64,000 nucleotides of DNA from contig JACPZW010000055.1 of assembly GCA_016195265.1 (NCBI GenBank), positions 62,001 through 126,000 of the forward strand, in the 5' to 3' direction. How positions within the stretch are numbered: the first letter of the stretch is position 1; the number at the start of each line of letters is the position of its first letter. Both the position numbers and the translations under genes were made by a program. The notes beneath the pieces are model-generated. The model had not been told where the DNA came from, made no database searches, and was given only the letters and a program-made list of their open reading frames with translations. Positions 49,336 through 62,283 of this stretch are shown here, in pieces. The stretch is from Acidobacteriota bacterium. GTDB lineage: Bacteria; Acidobacteriota; Vicinamibacteria; Vicinamibacterales; CAVVIG01.

Positions 49336-51840
49336 CTAGTCGAGGCCGTGCCGGCGAAGGCGGACGTAGAGCTGAGCGCGCGTGAGGCCCAGCGCCTTGG
49401 CGGCTTCAGACTTGTTGAAACGCGCCTCCTCCAGCGCTTTGACGATCATCGTCCGCTCGACAGACTTGAGATCGCGTGGCGCATCCGCGGGCGGTCGTGC
49501 CGCGGGTGCGGCGGAAGGCACGGCGGATGGCGTCGAAGCAGGCGGACTCGCTGAAGGACGAAGGGCCAGATGTTCTGCTGCAATCAGGCCGCCGTCGCAC
49601 AGGATGGCCGCCCGCTCGAGGACATTGCGCAGCTCCCGGACGTTGCCCGGCCAGTGGTAGTCGAGCAGCGCCTGCCGCGCCTCGCGCGAGATCCCCGCCG
49701 GCGGCCGGCCGAGCGACCGCCCGAACTCCTTGATGAACGCTTCGCTCAACGGAAGCACGTCGTCGCGCCGATCGCGCAGGGGTGGCAAGTGGATCGCGAA
49801 GACGTTGAGCCGGTAGTACAGGTCCTCGCGGAATTGCCCCCGGTCGATCGCTTTGTGCAAATCTCGATTGCTGGCCGCGACGATTCGCGCGTCCGTCTTG
49901 AGCACCCGTGTACCGCCGAGGCGCTGAAACTCGCGCTCCTGCAGCACCCGCAGGAACTTGGCCTGCGCCGACAGGCTCATCTCGCCGACCTCGTCGAGAA
50001 ACAGGACGCCGCCGGAGGCCTGCTCGAGCTGGCCCGGCTTGCTCTGCGTGGCGCCGGTGAACGCCCCTCGCTCGTAGCCGAAGAGCTCGGCTTCGAGCAG
50101 CTGCTCGGGGAGCGCCGCGCAATTGAGCGCCACGAACGGCCCGTCGGGGCGCGACGAGGCGCGATGGATGAAGCGCGCGACCACTTCTTTGCCGGTGCCC
50201 GACTCGCCGAGCAGGAGGACGGTCGTCTCCGTGGCGGCGACCTGGGTGGCCTGTGTCAACGCCTTTCGCCACGCCGGGGCGTCGCCCACGACGCGCCGGT
50301 ATCCCGAGCGCGTGTTGAGCTCTTCCGTCAACGCGCGCACCCGTGCTTCGAGCAGCGCCGCGCGTGCGGTGGCTTCGTCCGCGCGCTTCGCGGCTTCGGC
50401 GCCTCGTCCGCGCGTCAGGTGCAGCGCGAGGCGATCGCGGATCCGCCGCGCCACCAGCAGGTCGGCCTCTGTGTACGCCGCGGGCGCGAGCGACAAGAAC
50501 ACGAGAGACCCGATCAGTTCCCGATCGAGTCGAATCGCGACGCGCAGCGCGGCGCGATAGCCTCGCTTCGCCGACTCCTGGTGCCGCCACACGGGATCCG
50601 AGGGCAAGTCGCTAGTGAGGACGTGCTCCCACTCGGAATCGTTGACGACGGCCTCCGGGATCTCGAACATCTCGGGAAACGGCTTCGTGCCGGCGCCGCT
50701 GCTGGCGTAGACCCTCGCGTGACGGCGATCCGGGAGCACGACGTTGAGGAGCAGCGTGTCGTGCGCCAGCACCTTGCGAGCGATGGCCGACACGCGATCG
50801 AACACCTCCGGCAGTTCTCCGGTGTCGACGAGTCCCGCCAGCAGCTCGTCCAGCAATTCGAGGGTGGCGGTTCTCGCTCGGAGTTCTTCGGCGTGCCGTG
50901 CCCGCTCGGCGAGCCGTTGATGCGAGAGCGCGAGCGCGACGTGCTCGGCGATACGCCGGGCGATCGGGACGTCCGGTTGGCCATAGCCCGCTGGCGTTCG
51001 CAAGACCACCACGAGCAGGGCCACCACTTCACCGTTCAAGTGGATGGGCACTCGGAGCATCGAACGGTACCCAAGGCCGGCGTTGAACGGATCCTGTTCC
51101 GGATCCTGCTGGAGATCGTCGCAGATCTCGAATTGCCACGGCTCGGTCAGGAGCCGGCGCGCCCGGTCGGGAAGCGGGTGAGGGGCCAGGTAGGCCGCGG
51201 CTGGCGCGGTGGTCGTGGCGAAGGGAATCACGTGCTCTCGATCGTCGGCGATGACCGGAAGACTGATGGCATCGTGTGGAAGCACCTGGCCGGCGATCTC
51301 GGAGACGCGAGTGAACACCTCGCGCACGTCGAGCACGCTGATCAGCGTGGTCAGCAGCTCGTCGACGAGCGCGAGACGGCGGAATCGTACCAGCTCCGCC
51401 TCCGGCGGCTCGGGCCGCTCGAGGATACCAGCGGCACGCTCACCGAGCGACTGCAGCGTCTGAATCTGTTCGGTCGTCAGCGGATCGGGGCGCGTGGTGG
51501 CGATCCAGAGGCGTGAGGGCGATGCCACGCCAGGCACGGGCACCGTCAGCACGCGACGTGCTCCCGAGGTCACGAGGTGAGAGACAAGCGGACCGCCCGC
51601 GGTTGATTCGATTTCCTCCACCGCGGTCTGGCGTGGACCCGGCCCTGGAGGCAGAAACATCTCGGGGACATCGTTCGCGCGCACCACTTGCGCGGCCAGC
51701 CACAGCGGAGACCAACGGAGGACGGACACACCATCGCCGCTCAGTCGAGACACGAACCCCAGCGAGTTGACGGGGATCACACGTCCGGCCGTCTGTGCCA
51801 GGGCTGCCAGATGTTCACGCAGCGAACTCTCACCCGACAT
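49336..51840 (-). CDS. Sigma-54-dependent activator with GAF domains (GAF-AAA+-Fis)
   Basis: An 834-residue enhancer-binding protein, start ATG 51840. Two clear GAF-type sensor domains (about 150-310 and 320-490) and probably a degenerate one before them. The AAA+ domain has Walker A GESGTGKE and the sigma-54 contact loop [16 protein letters not shown], then [11 protein letters not shown]-like and [22 protein letters not shown] (Walker B). The C-terminal Fis-type helix-turn-helix is [26 protein letters not shown]. It is on the same strand just upstream of the exporter operon and probably activates the promoter at 49148-49163. The signal is unknown. AGGAGG lies 15 bases before the ATG, so translation may begin slightly differently. 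Confidence 0.9.
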   Translation of the reverse strand: MSGESSLREHLAALAQTAGRVIPVNSLGFVSRLSGDGVSVLRWSPLWLAAQVVRANDVPEMFLPPGPGPRQTAVEEIESTAGGPLVSHLVTSGARRVLTVPVPGVASPSRLWIATTRPDPLTTEQIQTLQSLGERAAGILERPEPPEAELVRFRRLALVDELLTTLISVLDVREVFTRVSEIAGQVLPHDAISLPVIADDREHVIPFATTTAPAAAYLAPHPLPDRARRLLTEPWQFEICDDLQQDPEQDPFNAGLGYRSMLRVPIHLNGEVVALLVVVLRTPAGYGQPDVPIARRIAEHVALALSHQRLAERARHAEELRARTATLELLDELLAGLVDTGELPEVFDRVSAIARKVLAHDTLLLNVVLPDRRHARVYASSGAGTKPFPEMFEIPEAVVNDSEWEHVLTSDLPSDPVWRHQESAKRGYRAALRVAIRLDRELIGSLVFLSLAPAAYTEADLLVARRIRDRLALHLTRGRGAEAAKRADEATARAALLEARVRALTEELNTRSGYRRVVGDAPAWRKALTQATQVAATETTVLLLGESGTGKEVVARFIHRASSRPDGPFVALNCAALPEQLLEAELFGYERGAFTGATQSKPGQLEQASGGVLFLDEVGEMSLSAQAKFLRVLQEREFQRLGGTRVLKTDARIVAASNRDLHKAIDRGQFREDLYYRLNVFAIHLPPLRDRRDDVLPLSEAFIKEFGRSLGRPPAGISREARQALLDYHWPGNVRELRNVLERAAILCDGGLIAAEHLALRPSASPPASTPSAVPSAAPAARPPADAPRDLKSVERTMIVKALEEARFNKSEAAKALGLTRAQLYVRLRRHGLD

Positions 51841-51873
51841 GACGATCAGAGTACGCCTCCTGCCCTCTGACAA

Positions 51874-52401
51874 TCACGCGCTTTCCGAGCCAACGTTGAT
51901 CAGCTCCCAGATGCAGGCCAGATGATGATCGTCGTGCTCGGCCGCAAAGTACAGATGGTCCACGAGCCGCATCGGCTGCTTCAGGCGGGGGTGGAGCATG
52001 GTGCGCGCAAAGAGTGCAGGATCGATCCTCTCCACGCGATTCATCAGCATGGATCGGGCCGTTCGAAACTCGACCATGATTTGGTCGAGTGAGCCGGCAT
52101 TGTGATTCGCTTCATGCGTTTTTCGATTCTGCAAGTCCGCTGCGGTCAGTTCCGAGCCGCCTGCCAGATAGTCGCCGACGCGAGTCAACCACATAGGCTC
52201 AAGGTCCACCAAGTGTCCTGCGTGCTCCTGCGCTGACCACTTCTCTTGTGGTTTTCTTATCAGCGCGGCGCGAGAAGAACCACGAACGATCTCTTCCAAC
52301 CGCGCCGGAGTGCCCCGCAAGCGCGCGCACACGTTCGGATGCAGTTCCACCGGCAACGTGAACTCGAACTTCCGTTCAAACCAGATTGAGACTCGATTCA
52401 T
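51874..52401 (-). CDS. DinB family protein
   Basis: A 175-residue four-helix-bundle protein of the DinB/YfiT-like putative metalloenzyme family, often linked to thiol- or bacillithiol-dependent reactions. Metal-binding His candidates are in WSAQEHAGHLVDLE and in DHLYFAAEHDDHHLACIW. Its ATG overlaps the stop of the methyltransferase gene (ATGA), so the two are co-translated. The neighbouring activator starts 33 bases downstream. Confidence 0.85.
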   Translation of the reverse strand: MNRVSIWFERKFEFTLPVELHPNVCARLRGTPARLEEIVRGSSRAALIRKPQEKWSAQEHAGHLVDLEPMWLTRVGDYLAGGSELTAADLQNRKTHEANHNAGSLDQIMVEFRTARSMLMNRVERIDPALFARTMLHPRLKQPMRLVDHLYFAAEHDDHHLACIWELINVGSESA

Positions 52402-53075
52402 AGATGCTCCACCCGCCGTGCGGCTGTCAGAGCGGGGCCCCGACCCTTCTGGAAATGCAGCACGTCAAAAGCCTTCCCGGAATGCAACGGTTCGATCTGC
52501 TGCGACCGAAGCTCGAACCCCCACGTGCGCGCGTGCGCGACAACAGCCTCCGGTTCGACGAAACGAAACAGGCGTTCCAGCTGGAGCAGACTCGGGTACT
52601 TCGTGCGTGTGACAGCCGGGGCCACGTCCGACGGCCGTTGCAGGACCACGCTCAATCCTCCGCCGATGCGTGTGGTCCGGCCTATCTCGCGCATTAACGC
52701 CGGCCATTCGAGATACTCGAACAGCAGCGCGCAGTGCACCAAGTCGAACGCGTCGGCCACGAACGCGTACGTCATCACGTCCGCGCAATGGAGCATGAGC
52801 TCGAAGCCGGGATTCGGGAACTGCGCGCGGACGCGCGCGAGATACTCAGGATTGATGTCCACGCCGGTCACCCGGTGCGTCACGGCGGGATCGACCTGAT
52901 CCAGACCGTTCCCGGTCGAGCACCCGAGGAGCAGGAGATCGCGTGGCCGGAATCGCTCGAGCGCCTCGCGCAGCAGTCGGCTCAATGCTGAAAGTTGATC
53001 GACCTCCGGGCTGCTCATATGGCGGACATAATCGGCCGCGGGGATGTCGAGCCAAACGTTGCGTTTCAAGGGCAA
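52398..53075 (-). CDS. Class I SAM-dependent methyltransferase
   Basis: A 225-residue Rossmann-fold methyltransferase. Motif I is DLLLLGCSTGNGLDQVD, the ribose-binding acidic end of motif II is VTGVDINPEYL, then LHCADVMTYAF and FDLVHCALLFEYLEWP. Substrate unknown; the long N-terminal stretch DIPAADYVRHMSSPEVDQLSAL is typical for small-molecule methyltransferases. Upstream on the same strand nothing but 98 bases to the RND gene. Confidence 0.83.
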   Translation of the reverse strand: MPLKRNVWLDIPAADYVRHMSSPEVDQLSALSRLLREALERFRPRDLLLLGCSTGNGLDQVDPAVTHRVTGVDINPEYLARVRAQFPNPGFELMLHCADVMTYAFVADAFDLVHCALLFEYLEWPALMREIGRTTRIGGGLSVVLQRPSDVAPAVTRTKYPSLLQLERLFRFVEPEAVVAHARTWGFELRSQQIEPLHSGKAFDVLHFQKGRGPALTAARRVEHL

Positions 53076-53173
53076 CTTCTTTCGGGCATCATGGAACGCA
53101 GAGACCGCTGAGACCGCAGAAGAGGATGGAACCCGTCGTCAGTCCCCAAGCATTGTCTGCGAACCACCAGGTG

Positions 53174-56100
53174 TTAGATCGTTCCCGACACCCACGCGAG
53201 GTTGACGCGCGCCACGCGGTAGTCGCGTTGCGCCCTGGCCAGGCCCGCGCGTGCCGCCTGCAGATTCAGCTCGGCGTCCTGCACGTCGAGCCGCGTCTTG
53301 ACGCCCAGCTCGAATCCCTTCTCGGCGAGGAACAACAGCTGCTCGGCCTGTTTGACCGTGCCGTCCAGCGCCGCGAGTACGCCTGCCGATTCCTCGACCG
53401 CGTTCACGGCCGTTCGCACTTCGAGCGCGACGCCGTCGCGCAGCTTGCGCTCGTCGATCGACACGCGCGCCACCTCGCTTTCCGCCTGCGCGACGCGTCC
53501 CCGAGCGCGCTGGCCGTCGAACACCGGCACGGTCGCCACCACGGCGGCGTTCCACGTCGAGCCGCTCGACGACAGGTCGCTGACGCCGAGGTTGCGCGTG
53601 CCGAGACTGACGGCGAGGTCGACGCGCGGTTTGTTGCCCGCAGCCGCGATGTTCACGAGCTCGCGCAGGATACCGCGCGTGTTCGAGAGCTCGGCGAGCT
53701 CGGGACGGTTGGCCAGCGCCTGCGCCAGCACCGTCTCGAACGCCGGCGCCGCGTCGACGGGCGTGGCCAGCGTACCGGCCGCGTCGACGTCCGTCGCGCC
53801 CTCGGCGAGGAGGAAGCGCAGCTGCTCGCGCGCGAGGCGCACAACGTTCTGGCCGCGGATGACCGCCGGCCGCGCGTTCTCGACCGTGACGCCGGCGGCG
53901 AGGACGTCGTAGTCGGTCGCCAGGCCCGCCGCCTGGAGCCGCCGCGCCTGATCCAGGTGCCGTTCTTTCTGCGCGAGATCCTGTTCGGCGATGGAGGCGA
54001 GCTCCTTCGCCACGAGCACGTCGTAGAAGGCCGTGGACACGTCGCGCGCGACGGCCTGGCGGAAGCGGCGCAGCTGATCGTCGGCGAGCCCGAAGCCGAC
54101 GCGCGCCGCGCGCACCGCCGCGCCGACCTGCCCCCACGTGAAGAGCGGCTGCGTCAGCTTCAGCTCGGCGAACCGGAGGTCCTGCCGGCCGCCGAAGATG
54201 TCGGCGAGCGGCGAGTCGCCGACCGGGCCGACGCTGCGGAACAGCTTGCTCTGCGTGTCGTCGAACTGGCGCAGGAAGCTGCCGGAGACCGTCACCTGCG
54301 GCAGCGCTGCGGCGCGCTCCTCGACGTACTTCGCGCGCACCCACTTCTGGTACTCGACCGCCTTCTGCACGTCGCGGTTCTGCGCGCCCGCGAGCGAGAG
54401 CGCCTCGTCGAGCGTCAGCGTTCTCGTCTCGCGCGCCGTCGTCGTGTCGCCCGCGGGAATCTGCGCAGACGCCGTCGCGCCGCCGAACACGACGGCGATG
54501 GCGAACAGTACCGCCGTCGCGGCGGCCGGGACGGCCGCGTGCCGTCGCCGGGTCAGCCGCGCGGCGAGATCCTCGAGCAGCGTATACACGACCGGCACGA
54601 CGACGAGCGTGAGCACCGTCGACGTGATCAGTCCGCCGATGACCGCGCGGGCCATCGGCGCGCGGAATTCGGCGCCGGACCCGATCGCGAACGCCAGCGG
54701 CAGCATGCCGAAGATCATCGCGGCGCTCGTCATGACGATCGGCCGCAACCGCGTGCGTCCAGCTTCGATGACCGCGTCGCGCCGGCTCAGGCCGCGCCCG
54801 CGCAGCACCTTGGCGTAGTCCACGAGCAGGATGGCGTTCTTGGTGACGAGGCCCATCAGCATGATGAGACCGATGAGCGACATGACGTTGATCGTGTCGC
54901 CGGTGAGCCACAGCAGGCCCGCCATGCCGACGACCGACAACGGGAGCGACAGCATGATTGCCAGCGGATCGACGAACGACTCGAACTGCGCGGCGAGAAT
55001 CAGGTAGACGAACAGGATGGAGAGCACCAGCGCCTCTCCCATGTACCCGAACGACTCCTTCATGTCCTCCGCTTCGCCGCCCACGACCACCCGATAGCCG
55101 GGCGGCATCGTGAGTGCGCTGCCGACGCGCGCCACCTGCGCGACGGCGGTGCCGAGCGGCACGCGATCGAGGTTGGCGCTGACGACGACCTCGCGCGACA
55201 GATCCCGCCGGTTGATCTCGGACGGCGTCGTGCTCAGCTCGTACCGCGCCACGCTCGCCAGCGGGACGAGCACGGGGCCAGGCTGCGCGGCGAACGGTTT
55301 CTGGACCGCGAGCCGGAGCGACGGCAGCTGCGACGCATCCTCGCGTCCGCCCGCGGGAAGCCGGACGCGGACGTGACGCGATTCCCCGTCTTCGTCCTCG
55401 AACGTCGTGACCGCGCGTCCGCCGACCAGCGTCGCCACCGTGCCGGCGACGAGGGCCGAGTTGACGCCGAGGTCGCCCGCGCGCTCGCGGTCGACGATCA
55501 GCCGGTACTCGGGCGTGTCGTGCTCGAGCGTCGCCTCGAGATCGACGATGCCGCGCACGCGATACAGCTCGTTCTTGAGCTTCTGTGAGAGATCTTTCAG
55601 CAGCGCGATGTCCTCGCCGTGCACCTCGACCTGCAGCGGCTTCCGGCTGAACATCGACGAGGCGGGCAACAGCGAGGGAATGATGCCGGGAATGCCGGCC
55701 AGCTGCGCGCGCACGTCGCGCTCGATCTCCTTCTGCGTCCGGCTGCGCGCCTCGCGCGGCACCAGCTTGACGTAGACGCGGGCGTCGCGCACCGTGCCGG
55801 CATCGCCGGCGCCGATGCTCGCGTAGGTGCGATCGACGCCAGGCACGCCGCGCAGCGTCGACAGCACCGTGTCGAGCCGGCCGCGTGTCTCGGCAATCGA
55901 CGCGTCGGGCGCCGTCGTGAAGACGGCGACGAATTCGCCCTCGTCCGGCTGCGGGACGAACTCGCTCTCGAGGCGTCCCATGAGCGCGATGCCGCCGACG
56001 AAGGCCGCGACGGCGAGGCCGACGACGGCCCAGCGGTAGTCGAGCGCCCAGCCGATGACGGCGCGATACCGGTCGGCGGTGCGATCGAACCAGGCGTTGA

Positions 56101-57625
56101 AGCGATCGAGCAGGCGCGCAATGGGATTCCGCCTGCCGATCCTGGCGATATCCGGATCCACCCACCGCGACGACAGCATCGGATCGAGCGTGAACGACAC
56201 GAACAGCGAGACGAGGACGGCAAAGGTCACCGTGATGCCGAAGGCGAAGAAGAAGCGGCCGATGATGCCCTTCATGAACGCGACCGGGACGAAGACGGCG
56301 ACGATCGAAAACGTCGTCGCGAGCACGGCGAGGCCGATCTCGCTCGTGCCGTTCCGCGCCGCTTCGAAATGATCTTCGCCGTGCTCCAGATGCCGCACGA
56401 TGTTCTCCCGCACGACGATCGCATCGTCGATGAGGAGCCCGATCGCCAGCGACAGGCCCATCAGCGTCATCGTGTTCAGCGTCATCCCGCCGAAATACAT
56501 CACGATGAACGAGGAGATGACCGAGATCGGCAGCGTGAGGCCGGTGATGATCGTCGAGCGCCAGGAGTTCAGGAACAGAAAGACGATGAAGATCGTGAGC
56601 AGGCTGCCGATGATGAGCGTGTTCTGCACGTCGGCGACCGACTCGCGGATGAACACCGATCCGTCGCGCACGAGCTCGATCGTCGTCCCCGACGGCAGCT
56701 CGCGTTCGAGCGCCGCCGCTTCCTTCTTGATCGCATCGGCGACGCCGACGACGTTCGCGCCGGTCTGCTTCAGCACGTCGAGCGCGACGGCCGGCGTGCC
56801 GTTGACGAGCGCCAGCGATCGCACCTCTTCGATGCCGTCGCGGATCTCGGCCACCTCGCCGAGCGGGACGGGGCGGCCGGCCCGGTACGCGATCACCATC
56901 GACCGGAACCCGTCGACACTCGTCGCCTTGCCCTGGACGCGCAGCGGGATCTCGCTGCCGCGCTTCGTCATCCGGCCGAGCGGTGTGTCGATGTTCTCGG
57001 CGCCGAGGCCGCGCGTCACTTCGTCCACGCCCATTCCGAGCGCTTCGAGCCGATCCGGCCTGATCTCGACGCCGACCTCACGCTTGACCGTGCCGACCAG
57101 ATCGATCTTGCCGACGCCGGCGACGTTCTCCAGCCGGCGCTTGACCTTCTTGTCCACGAGCGTCGTCAGATCGCGCGGCGACAGCGCCGTCGATCGGACC
57201 GCCAGCGAGACGACGGGTCCGCCGACGATGTCGAGCTTCTCGATGATCGAATCTTGGCTGGACGGCGGCAGGTCGCCGCGGATGGCCGAGATCTTGGTGC
57301 GCGCCTCCTGCACCGCCTGATCGATCTTCGTATCGAGGTTGAACTCGACGATCACCTGCGACACGCTCTCGCGTGAGATCGAGTTGACGTGCTTGACGCC
57401 CGCGATTGGGTTGACCGCTTCCTCGATGCGCTTCGACACTTCGCGCTCGACCGTCGCCGGCGATCCGCCGGGGAAGATGGTGACGATGGAAATGACCGGT
57501 ACCTCGACGTCGGGCCAGAGATCGATCGCGAGACGGCGGTACGACGTGATGCCCAGCGCGACGAGCGCCAGCATCATGACCGTGGCGAACACCGGACGTT
57601 TGATCGAGAGGTTGGAGAGCAACAT
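53174..57625 (-). CDS. RND efflux pump (HAE1 type) fused to TolC-like outer-membrane channel
   Basis: One uninterrupted 1483-residue frame. Residues 1-~1025 are a complete AcrB-type RND permease: helix 1 after [25 protein letters not shown], proton-relay Asp pair in [19 protein letters not shown], conserved Lys in [15 protein letters not shown], end [19 protein letters not shown]. Directly after this comes a signal-peptide-like stretch (1029-1054, ending ATASA before Gln1055), then a full TolC/OEP domain ([22 protein letters not shown] to WVSGTI) with both repeats. RND pumps end in the cytoplasm, so the internal signal could re-export and release the channel half. No start codon with a ribosome site is visible at the border. 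It lies 2 bases after the STAS-adaptor gene. Confidence 0.88.
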   Translation of the reverse strand: MLLSNLSIKRPVFATVMMLALVALGITSYRRLAIDLWPDVEVPVISIVTIFPGGSPATVEREVSKRIEEAVNPIAGVKHVNSISRESVSQVIVEFNLDTKIDQAVQEARTKISAIRGDLPPSSQDSIIEKLDIVGGPVVSLAVRSTALSPRDLTTLVDKKVKRRLENVAGVGKIDLVGTVKREVGVEIRPDRLEALGMGVDEVTRGLGAENIDTPLGRMTKRGSEIPLRVQGKATSVDGFRSMVIAYRAGRPVPLGEVAEIRDGIEEVRSLALVNGTPAVALDVLKQTGANVVGVADAIKKEAAALERELPSGTTIELVRDGSVFIRESVADVQNTLIIGSLLTIFIVFLFLNSWRSTIITGLTLPISVISSFIVMYFGGMTLNTMTLMGLSLAIGLLIDDAIVVRENIVRHLEHGEDHFEAARNGTSEIGLAVLATTFSIVAVFVPVAFMKGIIGRFFFAFGITVTFAVLVSLFVSFTLDPMLSSRWVDPDIARIGRRNPIARLLDRFNAWFDRTADRYRAVIGWALDYRWAVVGLAVAAFVGGIALMGRLESEFVPQPDEGEFVAVFTTAPDASIAETRGRLDTVLSTLRGVPGVDRTYASIGAGDAGTVRDARVYVKLVPREARSRTQKEIERDVRAQLAGIPGIIPSLLPASSMFSRKPLQVEVHGEDIALLKDLSQKLKNELYRVRGIVDLEATLEHDTPEYRLIVDRERAGDLGVNSALVAGTVATLVGGRAVTTFEDEDGESRHVRVRLPAGGREDASQLPSLRLAVQKPFAAQPGPVLVPLASVARYELSTTPSEINRRDLSREVVVSANLDRVPLGTAVAQVARVGSALTMPPGYRVVVGGEAEDMKESFGYMGEALVLSILFVYLILAAQFESFVDPLAIMLSLPLSVVGMAGLLWLTGDTINVMSLIGLIMLMGLVTKNAILLVDYAKVLRGRGLSRRDAVIEAGRTRLRPIVMTSAAMIFGMLPLAFAIGSGAEFRAPMARAVIGGLITSTVLTLVVVPVVYTLLEDLAARLTRRRHAAVPAAATAVLFAIAVVFGGATASAQIPAGDTTTARETRTLTLDEALSLAGAQNRDVQKAVEYQKWVRAKYVEERAAALPQVTVSGSFLRQFDDTQSKLFRSVGPVGDSPLADIFGGRQDLRFAELKLTQPLFTWGQVGAAVRAARVGFGLADDQLRRFRQAVARDVSTAFYDVLVAKELASIAEQDLAQKERHLDQARRLQAAGLATDYDVLAAGVTVENARPAVIRGQNVVRLAREQLRFLLAEGATDVDAAGTLATPVDAAPAFETVLAQALANRPELAELSNTRGILRELVNIAAAGNKPRVDLAVSLGTRNLGVSDLSSSGSTWNAAVVATVPVFDGQRARGRVAQAESEVARVSIDERKLRDGVALEVRTAVNAVEESAGVLAALDGTVKQAEQLLFLAEKGFELGVKTRLDVQDAELNLQAARAGLARAQRDYRVARVNLAWVSGTI

Positions 57626-57627
57626 AC

Positions 57628-59043
57628 CTACATCCCTTCGCGCGACACCGTGACGCGGTCGCCCGCTTTCAAGGCGAACCCGCCGCGCGTGACCACCTGA
57701 TCGCCGATCGCCAGGCCGGTTTCAATCGCGACCGTGGTGCCGGCCGCCTGGCCGGTCCCGGACGTGCGCACCGGACGCTTCTCGGCTTTTCCGTCCCGGA
57801 CGACGAACACGTCCGCCGTGGCGTCCGCGACATTCCAATTGAGCAGCGCAACGCGCGGCACCTGCGGCACGCCGGCTCTGTGCGAGACGACGATGCGGCC
57901 CCTTGCGAAGAGCCCGCCCTTGAGCGCGTCGTCTGCGTTCCGGACTTCGGCGATCACTTTCGCGGCGCGGCTCGCTTCGTCGACGGCGGGATTGATGAAC
58001 ATCACCGTGCCGGTGAACGCGCGCCCGGGTAGCGCGTCGACCGTGAACTCGAGCAACTGCCCCACGCGGACGGCGCCGAGATGGACGGACGGCACGGACA
58101 CGGTGAGATCGAGCAGGCGGTTGTCCAGGATGCGGAACATCGGCCCGCCACTGCCGATGTTCTCGACGCGGTCGCCGACGTTGACGCCGCGCATCGCGAT
58201 GACGCCATCCATGGGCGAGGTGATGAACGATTTCGCCAGGCGCGCTTCGGCCGTGCGTACCTGCGCGTGCGCGGCCGCCGCGGTGGCTTCGGCCGCGTCC
58301 AGCGCCGAGCGGGCGTCGTCGACCGCCTGCGGCGTGATCAGCCCGTACTGCTTGAGCTGCAGCGCGCGGTCGTACTCGCGACGGGCGCGCGTTTCGGCGA
58401 CGCGCGCCTGCGCTTCGCCGGCCTTGATCGCCTCGATGGCCGCGTCGTTCTCGGTCGTGTTGAGCCGCGCCAGCCGTGCGCCGGCCCGAACCGGCACCCA
58501 CTCGGTGACGTACACCTCGGCGACCGTGCCTGAGACTTCCGATTTCACGTCCGCTGCGAACTTCGGCGCGAGCGAGCCGACGACGTCGATCGTCTCGCTG
58601 ACGTTGCCGGCGGCGACCGGCGAGACGCTGACGGCGATAGCAGGCCGGCCTTCTGCGGGCGCCGGCTCTCCGGCGCGGACGCTCGAGCACGCGGCCAGCG
58701 CCAATACCGACGGGATGAAGACCGCCATCAGCCAGAGGAACGCCCGCGACGCGCGCCCGCCTGCCGCGTGCCCCTGTTCGTCGCGTTCGATCTCCTGAAT
58801 CAACGCGGCGTTCATGCAACAGCCGGCCGACAATGTCGCACCTGCCTTGTGCATGACCGCGAGCAGCGCCTTGCCGCGCGGATCGACGAACGTGACGTCC
58901 GACAGATCCACCGTGATCTGTTGCGCGTCGTGATGGGCTAGCGCGTCACGCCAACTCTGCTCGAGCGTGTCCACCCATGGACCGGACAAGCTGCCTTCCA
59001 GAACGAGCCGATGCGCGTCGCGATCGGCGGTGATCTTCAGCAT
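57628..59043 (-). CDS. STAS domain fused to RND periplasmic adaptor
   Basis: A 471-residue protein, start ATG 59043 with AGGAGG at 8 bases. Residues 1-~90 are a STAS-like domain (ITVDLSDVTFVDPRGKALLAVMHKAGATL), a cytoplasmic fold of anti-anti-sigma factors and transporter regulators. A membrane segment (101-118, AFLWLMAVFIPSVLALAA) ends in a lipobox-like AAC119. Residues ~135-471 are an RND adaptor: GSLAPKFAADVKSEVSGTVAEVYVTEWVPVRAGARL, the alpha-hairpin, and TSPMDGVIAMRGVNVGDRVENIG. No ATG or GTG with ribosome site exists at the border, so fusion is probably real. The adaptor couples the RND pump to the channel; the STAS part may sense or anchor in the cytoplasm. Confidence 0.83.
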   Translation of the reverse strand: MLKITADRDAHRLVLEGSLSGPWVDTLEQSWRDALAHHDAQQITVDLSDVTFVDPRGKALLAVMHKAGATLSAGCCMNAALIQEIERDEQGHAAGGRASRAFLWLMAVFIPSVLALAACSSVRAGEPAPAEGRPAIAVSVSPVAAGNVSETIDVVGSLAPKFAADVKSEVSGTVAEVYVTEWVPVRAGARLARLNTTENDAAIEAIKAGEAQARVAETRARREYDRALQLKQYGLITPQAVDDARSALDAAEATAAAAHAQVRTAEARLAKSFITSPMDGVIAMRGVNVGDRVENIGSGGPMFRILDNRLLDLTVSVPSVHLGAVRVGQLLEFTVDALPGRAFTGTVMFINPAVDEASRAAKVIAEVRNADDALKGGLFARGRIVVSHRAGVPQVPRVALLNWNVADATADVFVVRDGKAEKRPVRTSGTGQAAGTTVAIETGLAIGDQVVTRGGFALKAGDRVTVSREGM

Positions 59044-59080
59044 GATGCGTGCCTCCTGCATGAGTCCGGTAAAGGGAGGA

Positions 59081-59096
59081 GGCAAGATGCGGTCCT
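59081..59096 (-). promoter_or_regulatory. Weak sigma-54 promoter candidate for the STAS-adaptor/RND operon
   Basis: On the minus strand AGGACCGCATCTTGCC has GG-N10-GC spacing and TTGC at -12, but AGGA instead of TGGC at -24. Start of transcription would be ~27 bases before ATG 59043. The adjacent sigma-54 activator at 59316 makes it plausible. Confidence 0.35.
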
Positions 59097-59256
59097 GCCC
59101 GGCGGGGCGGGGCATGGCCGCGCAACGAAATATCTGTCAGGGAGTTGCGGCGTTTGCGCGATCGGGCGGTGACGGGGTGACGAGACGAGGAATCGCCAGG
59201 CCGACGATATGTCGTCAAGCGGAGCTTGGAGAACCGGTTGGCGCTGACGTACGTAG

Positions 59257-59315
59257 TACGTAGGGCGGGTCCTTTGGGACCCGCCGGATCGCTGCGGCGG
59301 GACTGAAGTCCCGCC

Positions 59316-59319
<4 letters not shown>
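59257..59319. repeat. REPIN-like twin palindrome, copy 2
   Basis: Hairpin 1 GGCGGGTCC/GGACCCGCC (59264-59285), hairpin 2 GGCGGGACT/AGTCCCGCC (59296-59315), outer inverted arms GTAGGGC/GCCCTAC. The left half shares 22 consecutive bases with the copy at 19657. Its right edge contributes the stop codon (59316-59318) of the activator gene, so the element has inserted into, or reshaped, the gene's 3' end. Confidence 0.75.
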
Positions 59320-61454
<2,135 letters not shown>

Positions 61455-61591
61455 GCAGAACCGGGCTCATCGAAGAAGCAAACTTGGTACCGAAGCGATT
61501 CACGCGGAATCACGCCAGTACACAATCAGCCCTCCGCGCTCCGTATCCGGTTTCTTCACGCGCCTGGCGGAATATTTCCCATGCCGTCTTT

Positions 61592-61626
61592 CCAGCCACC
61601 AGCCACCAGCCACCAGCCCCCAGCCA
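61592..61626. repeat. Heptamer tandem repeat CCACCAG, array 2
   Basis: About five copies, the fourth altered to CCCCCAG, ending exactly before the stop codon (61627-61629) of the next minus-strand gene. Same unit and same position relative to a stop as the array at 39654. Confidence 0.8.
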
Positions 61627-62283
61627 CTACAGCTTCTCGTACGTAAACCCGCGCTCCTGCACGAAACCGATCGCCCACGTGTGCGCGGGCACGAGCTTCA
61701 CTCCCGGCAGCAGCCCACCGACAAGGTCCGTGCGGACGTCCTGCACCTTCGCGCCCGTCTTCTGCGCGATCTCGGCCGCGACCGACCCCAGCGCGAAGTT
61801 GCATTGCCAGAACACCACGCCGCGGGCCCGGAGTCCGCGGAAGGTCGCGCCGCCCGGGTTCGTCGCGGCGCCAAGGAAGATGTTGCGTGTCGACGGAGCG
61901 CCGGTCTGCGGATCCTTGATGCCCCAGAGTTCGCCGAGCTTCAGCTGCTCCCACAGCGCGTCGGTCGCGTTCATCGGAAACGCCTTGTGCGAGATCGCGA
62001 CGAGGACGTTGACGTCGTTCGGCGGCTCGAGCTTCGAGACCTCGCGGTGCGCCGCGAAGTACGTCACGGGCTGGCGCAGCGGCGAGTCCACCGACAGGTC
62101 GAACGATCCGAGATCGAACACCTGCTTGTGCTTGCCCTTGAACGCGTCGAACCAGGTGACATCGATCGGCCCGGCGACGGCGGGCGCGGGCGCCTGACCG
62201 CCCTGCGCGCCGGCGATCGCCGGCAGGCTCGCGAGCCCGGTGAGCGCGGTCAGAAACGTGCGGCGGTCGTGGTGGTTGAACAT
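61627..62283 (-). CDS. Tat-exported protein, DsrE-like, function unknown
   Basis: A 218-residue protein with a Tat signal (HDRRTFLTALTGLASLPAIAGAQG). The mature part (DVLVAISHKAFPMNAT-type segment in NVLVAISHKAFPMNATD, RARGVVFWQCNFALGSVAAEIA) resembles periplasmic DsrE/DsrF-fold proteins, with one Cys in FWQCNFAL at the position where DsrE proteins carry theirs. AGGAG stands 6-7 bases before ATG 62283. Possible sulfur-trafficking role, only inferred. Confidence 0.7.
   Translation of the reverse strand: MFNHHDRRTFLTALTGLASLPAIAGAQGGQAPAPAVAGPIDVTWFDAFKGKHKQVFDLGSFDLSVDSPLRQPVTYFAAHREVSKLEPPNDVNVLVAISHKAFPMNATDALWEQLKLGELWGIKDPQTGAPSTRNIFLGAATNPGGATFRGLRARGVVFWQCNFALGSVAAEIAQKTGAKVQDVRTDLVGGLLPGVKLVPAHTWAIGFVQERGFTYEKL

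Noticed and set aside
52943-55588. 881-codon plus-strand frame opposite the RND-TolC gene
   Set aside because: Antisense shadow; no homology-like pattern, while the minus strand carries a full RND and OEP protein.
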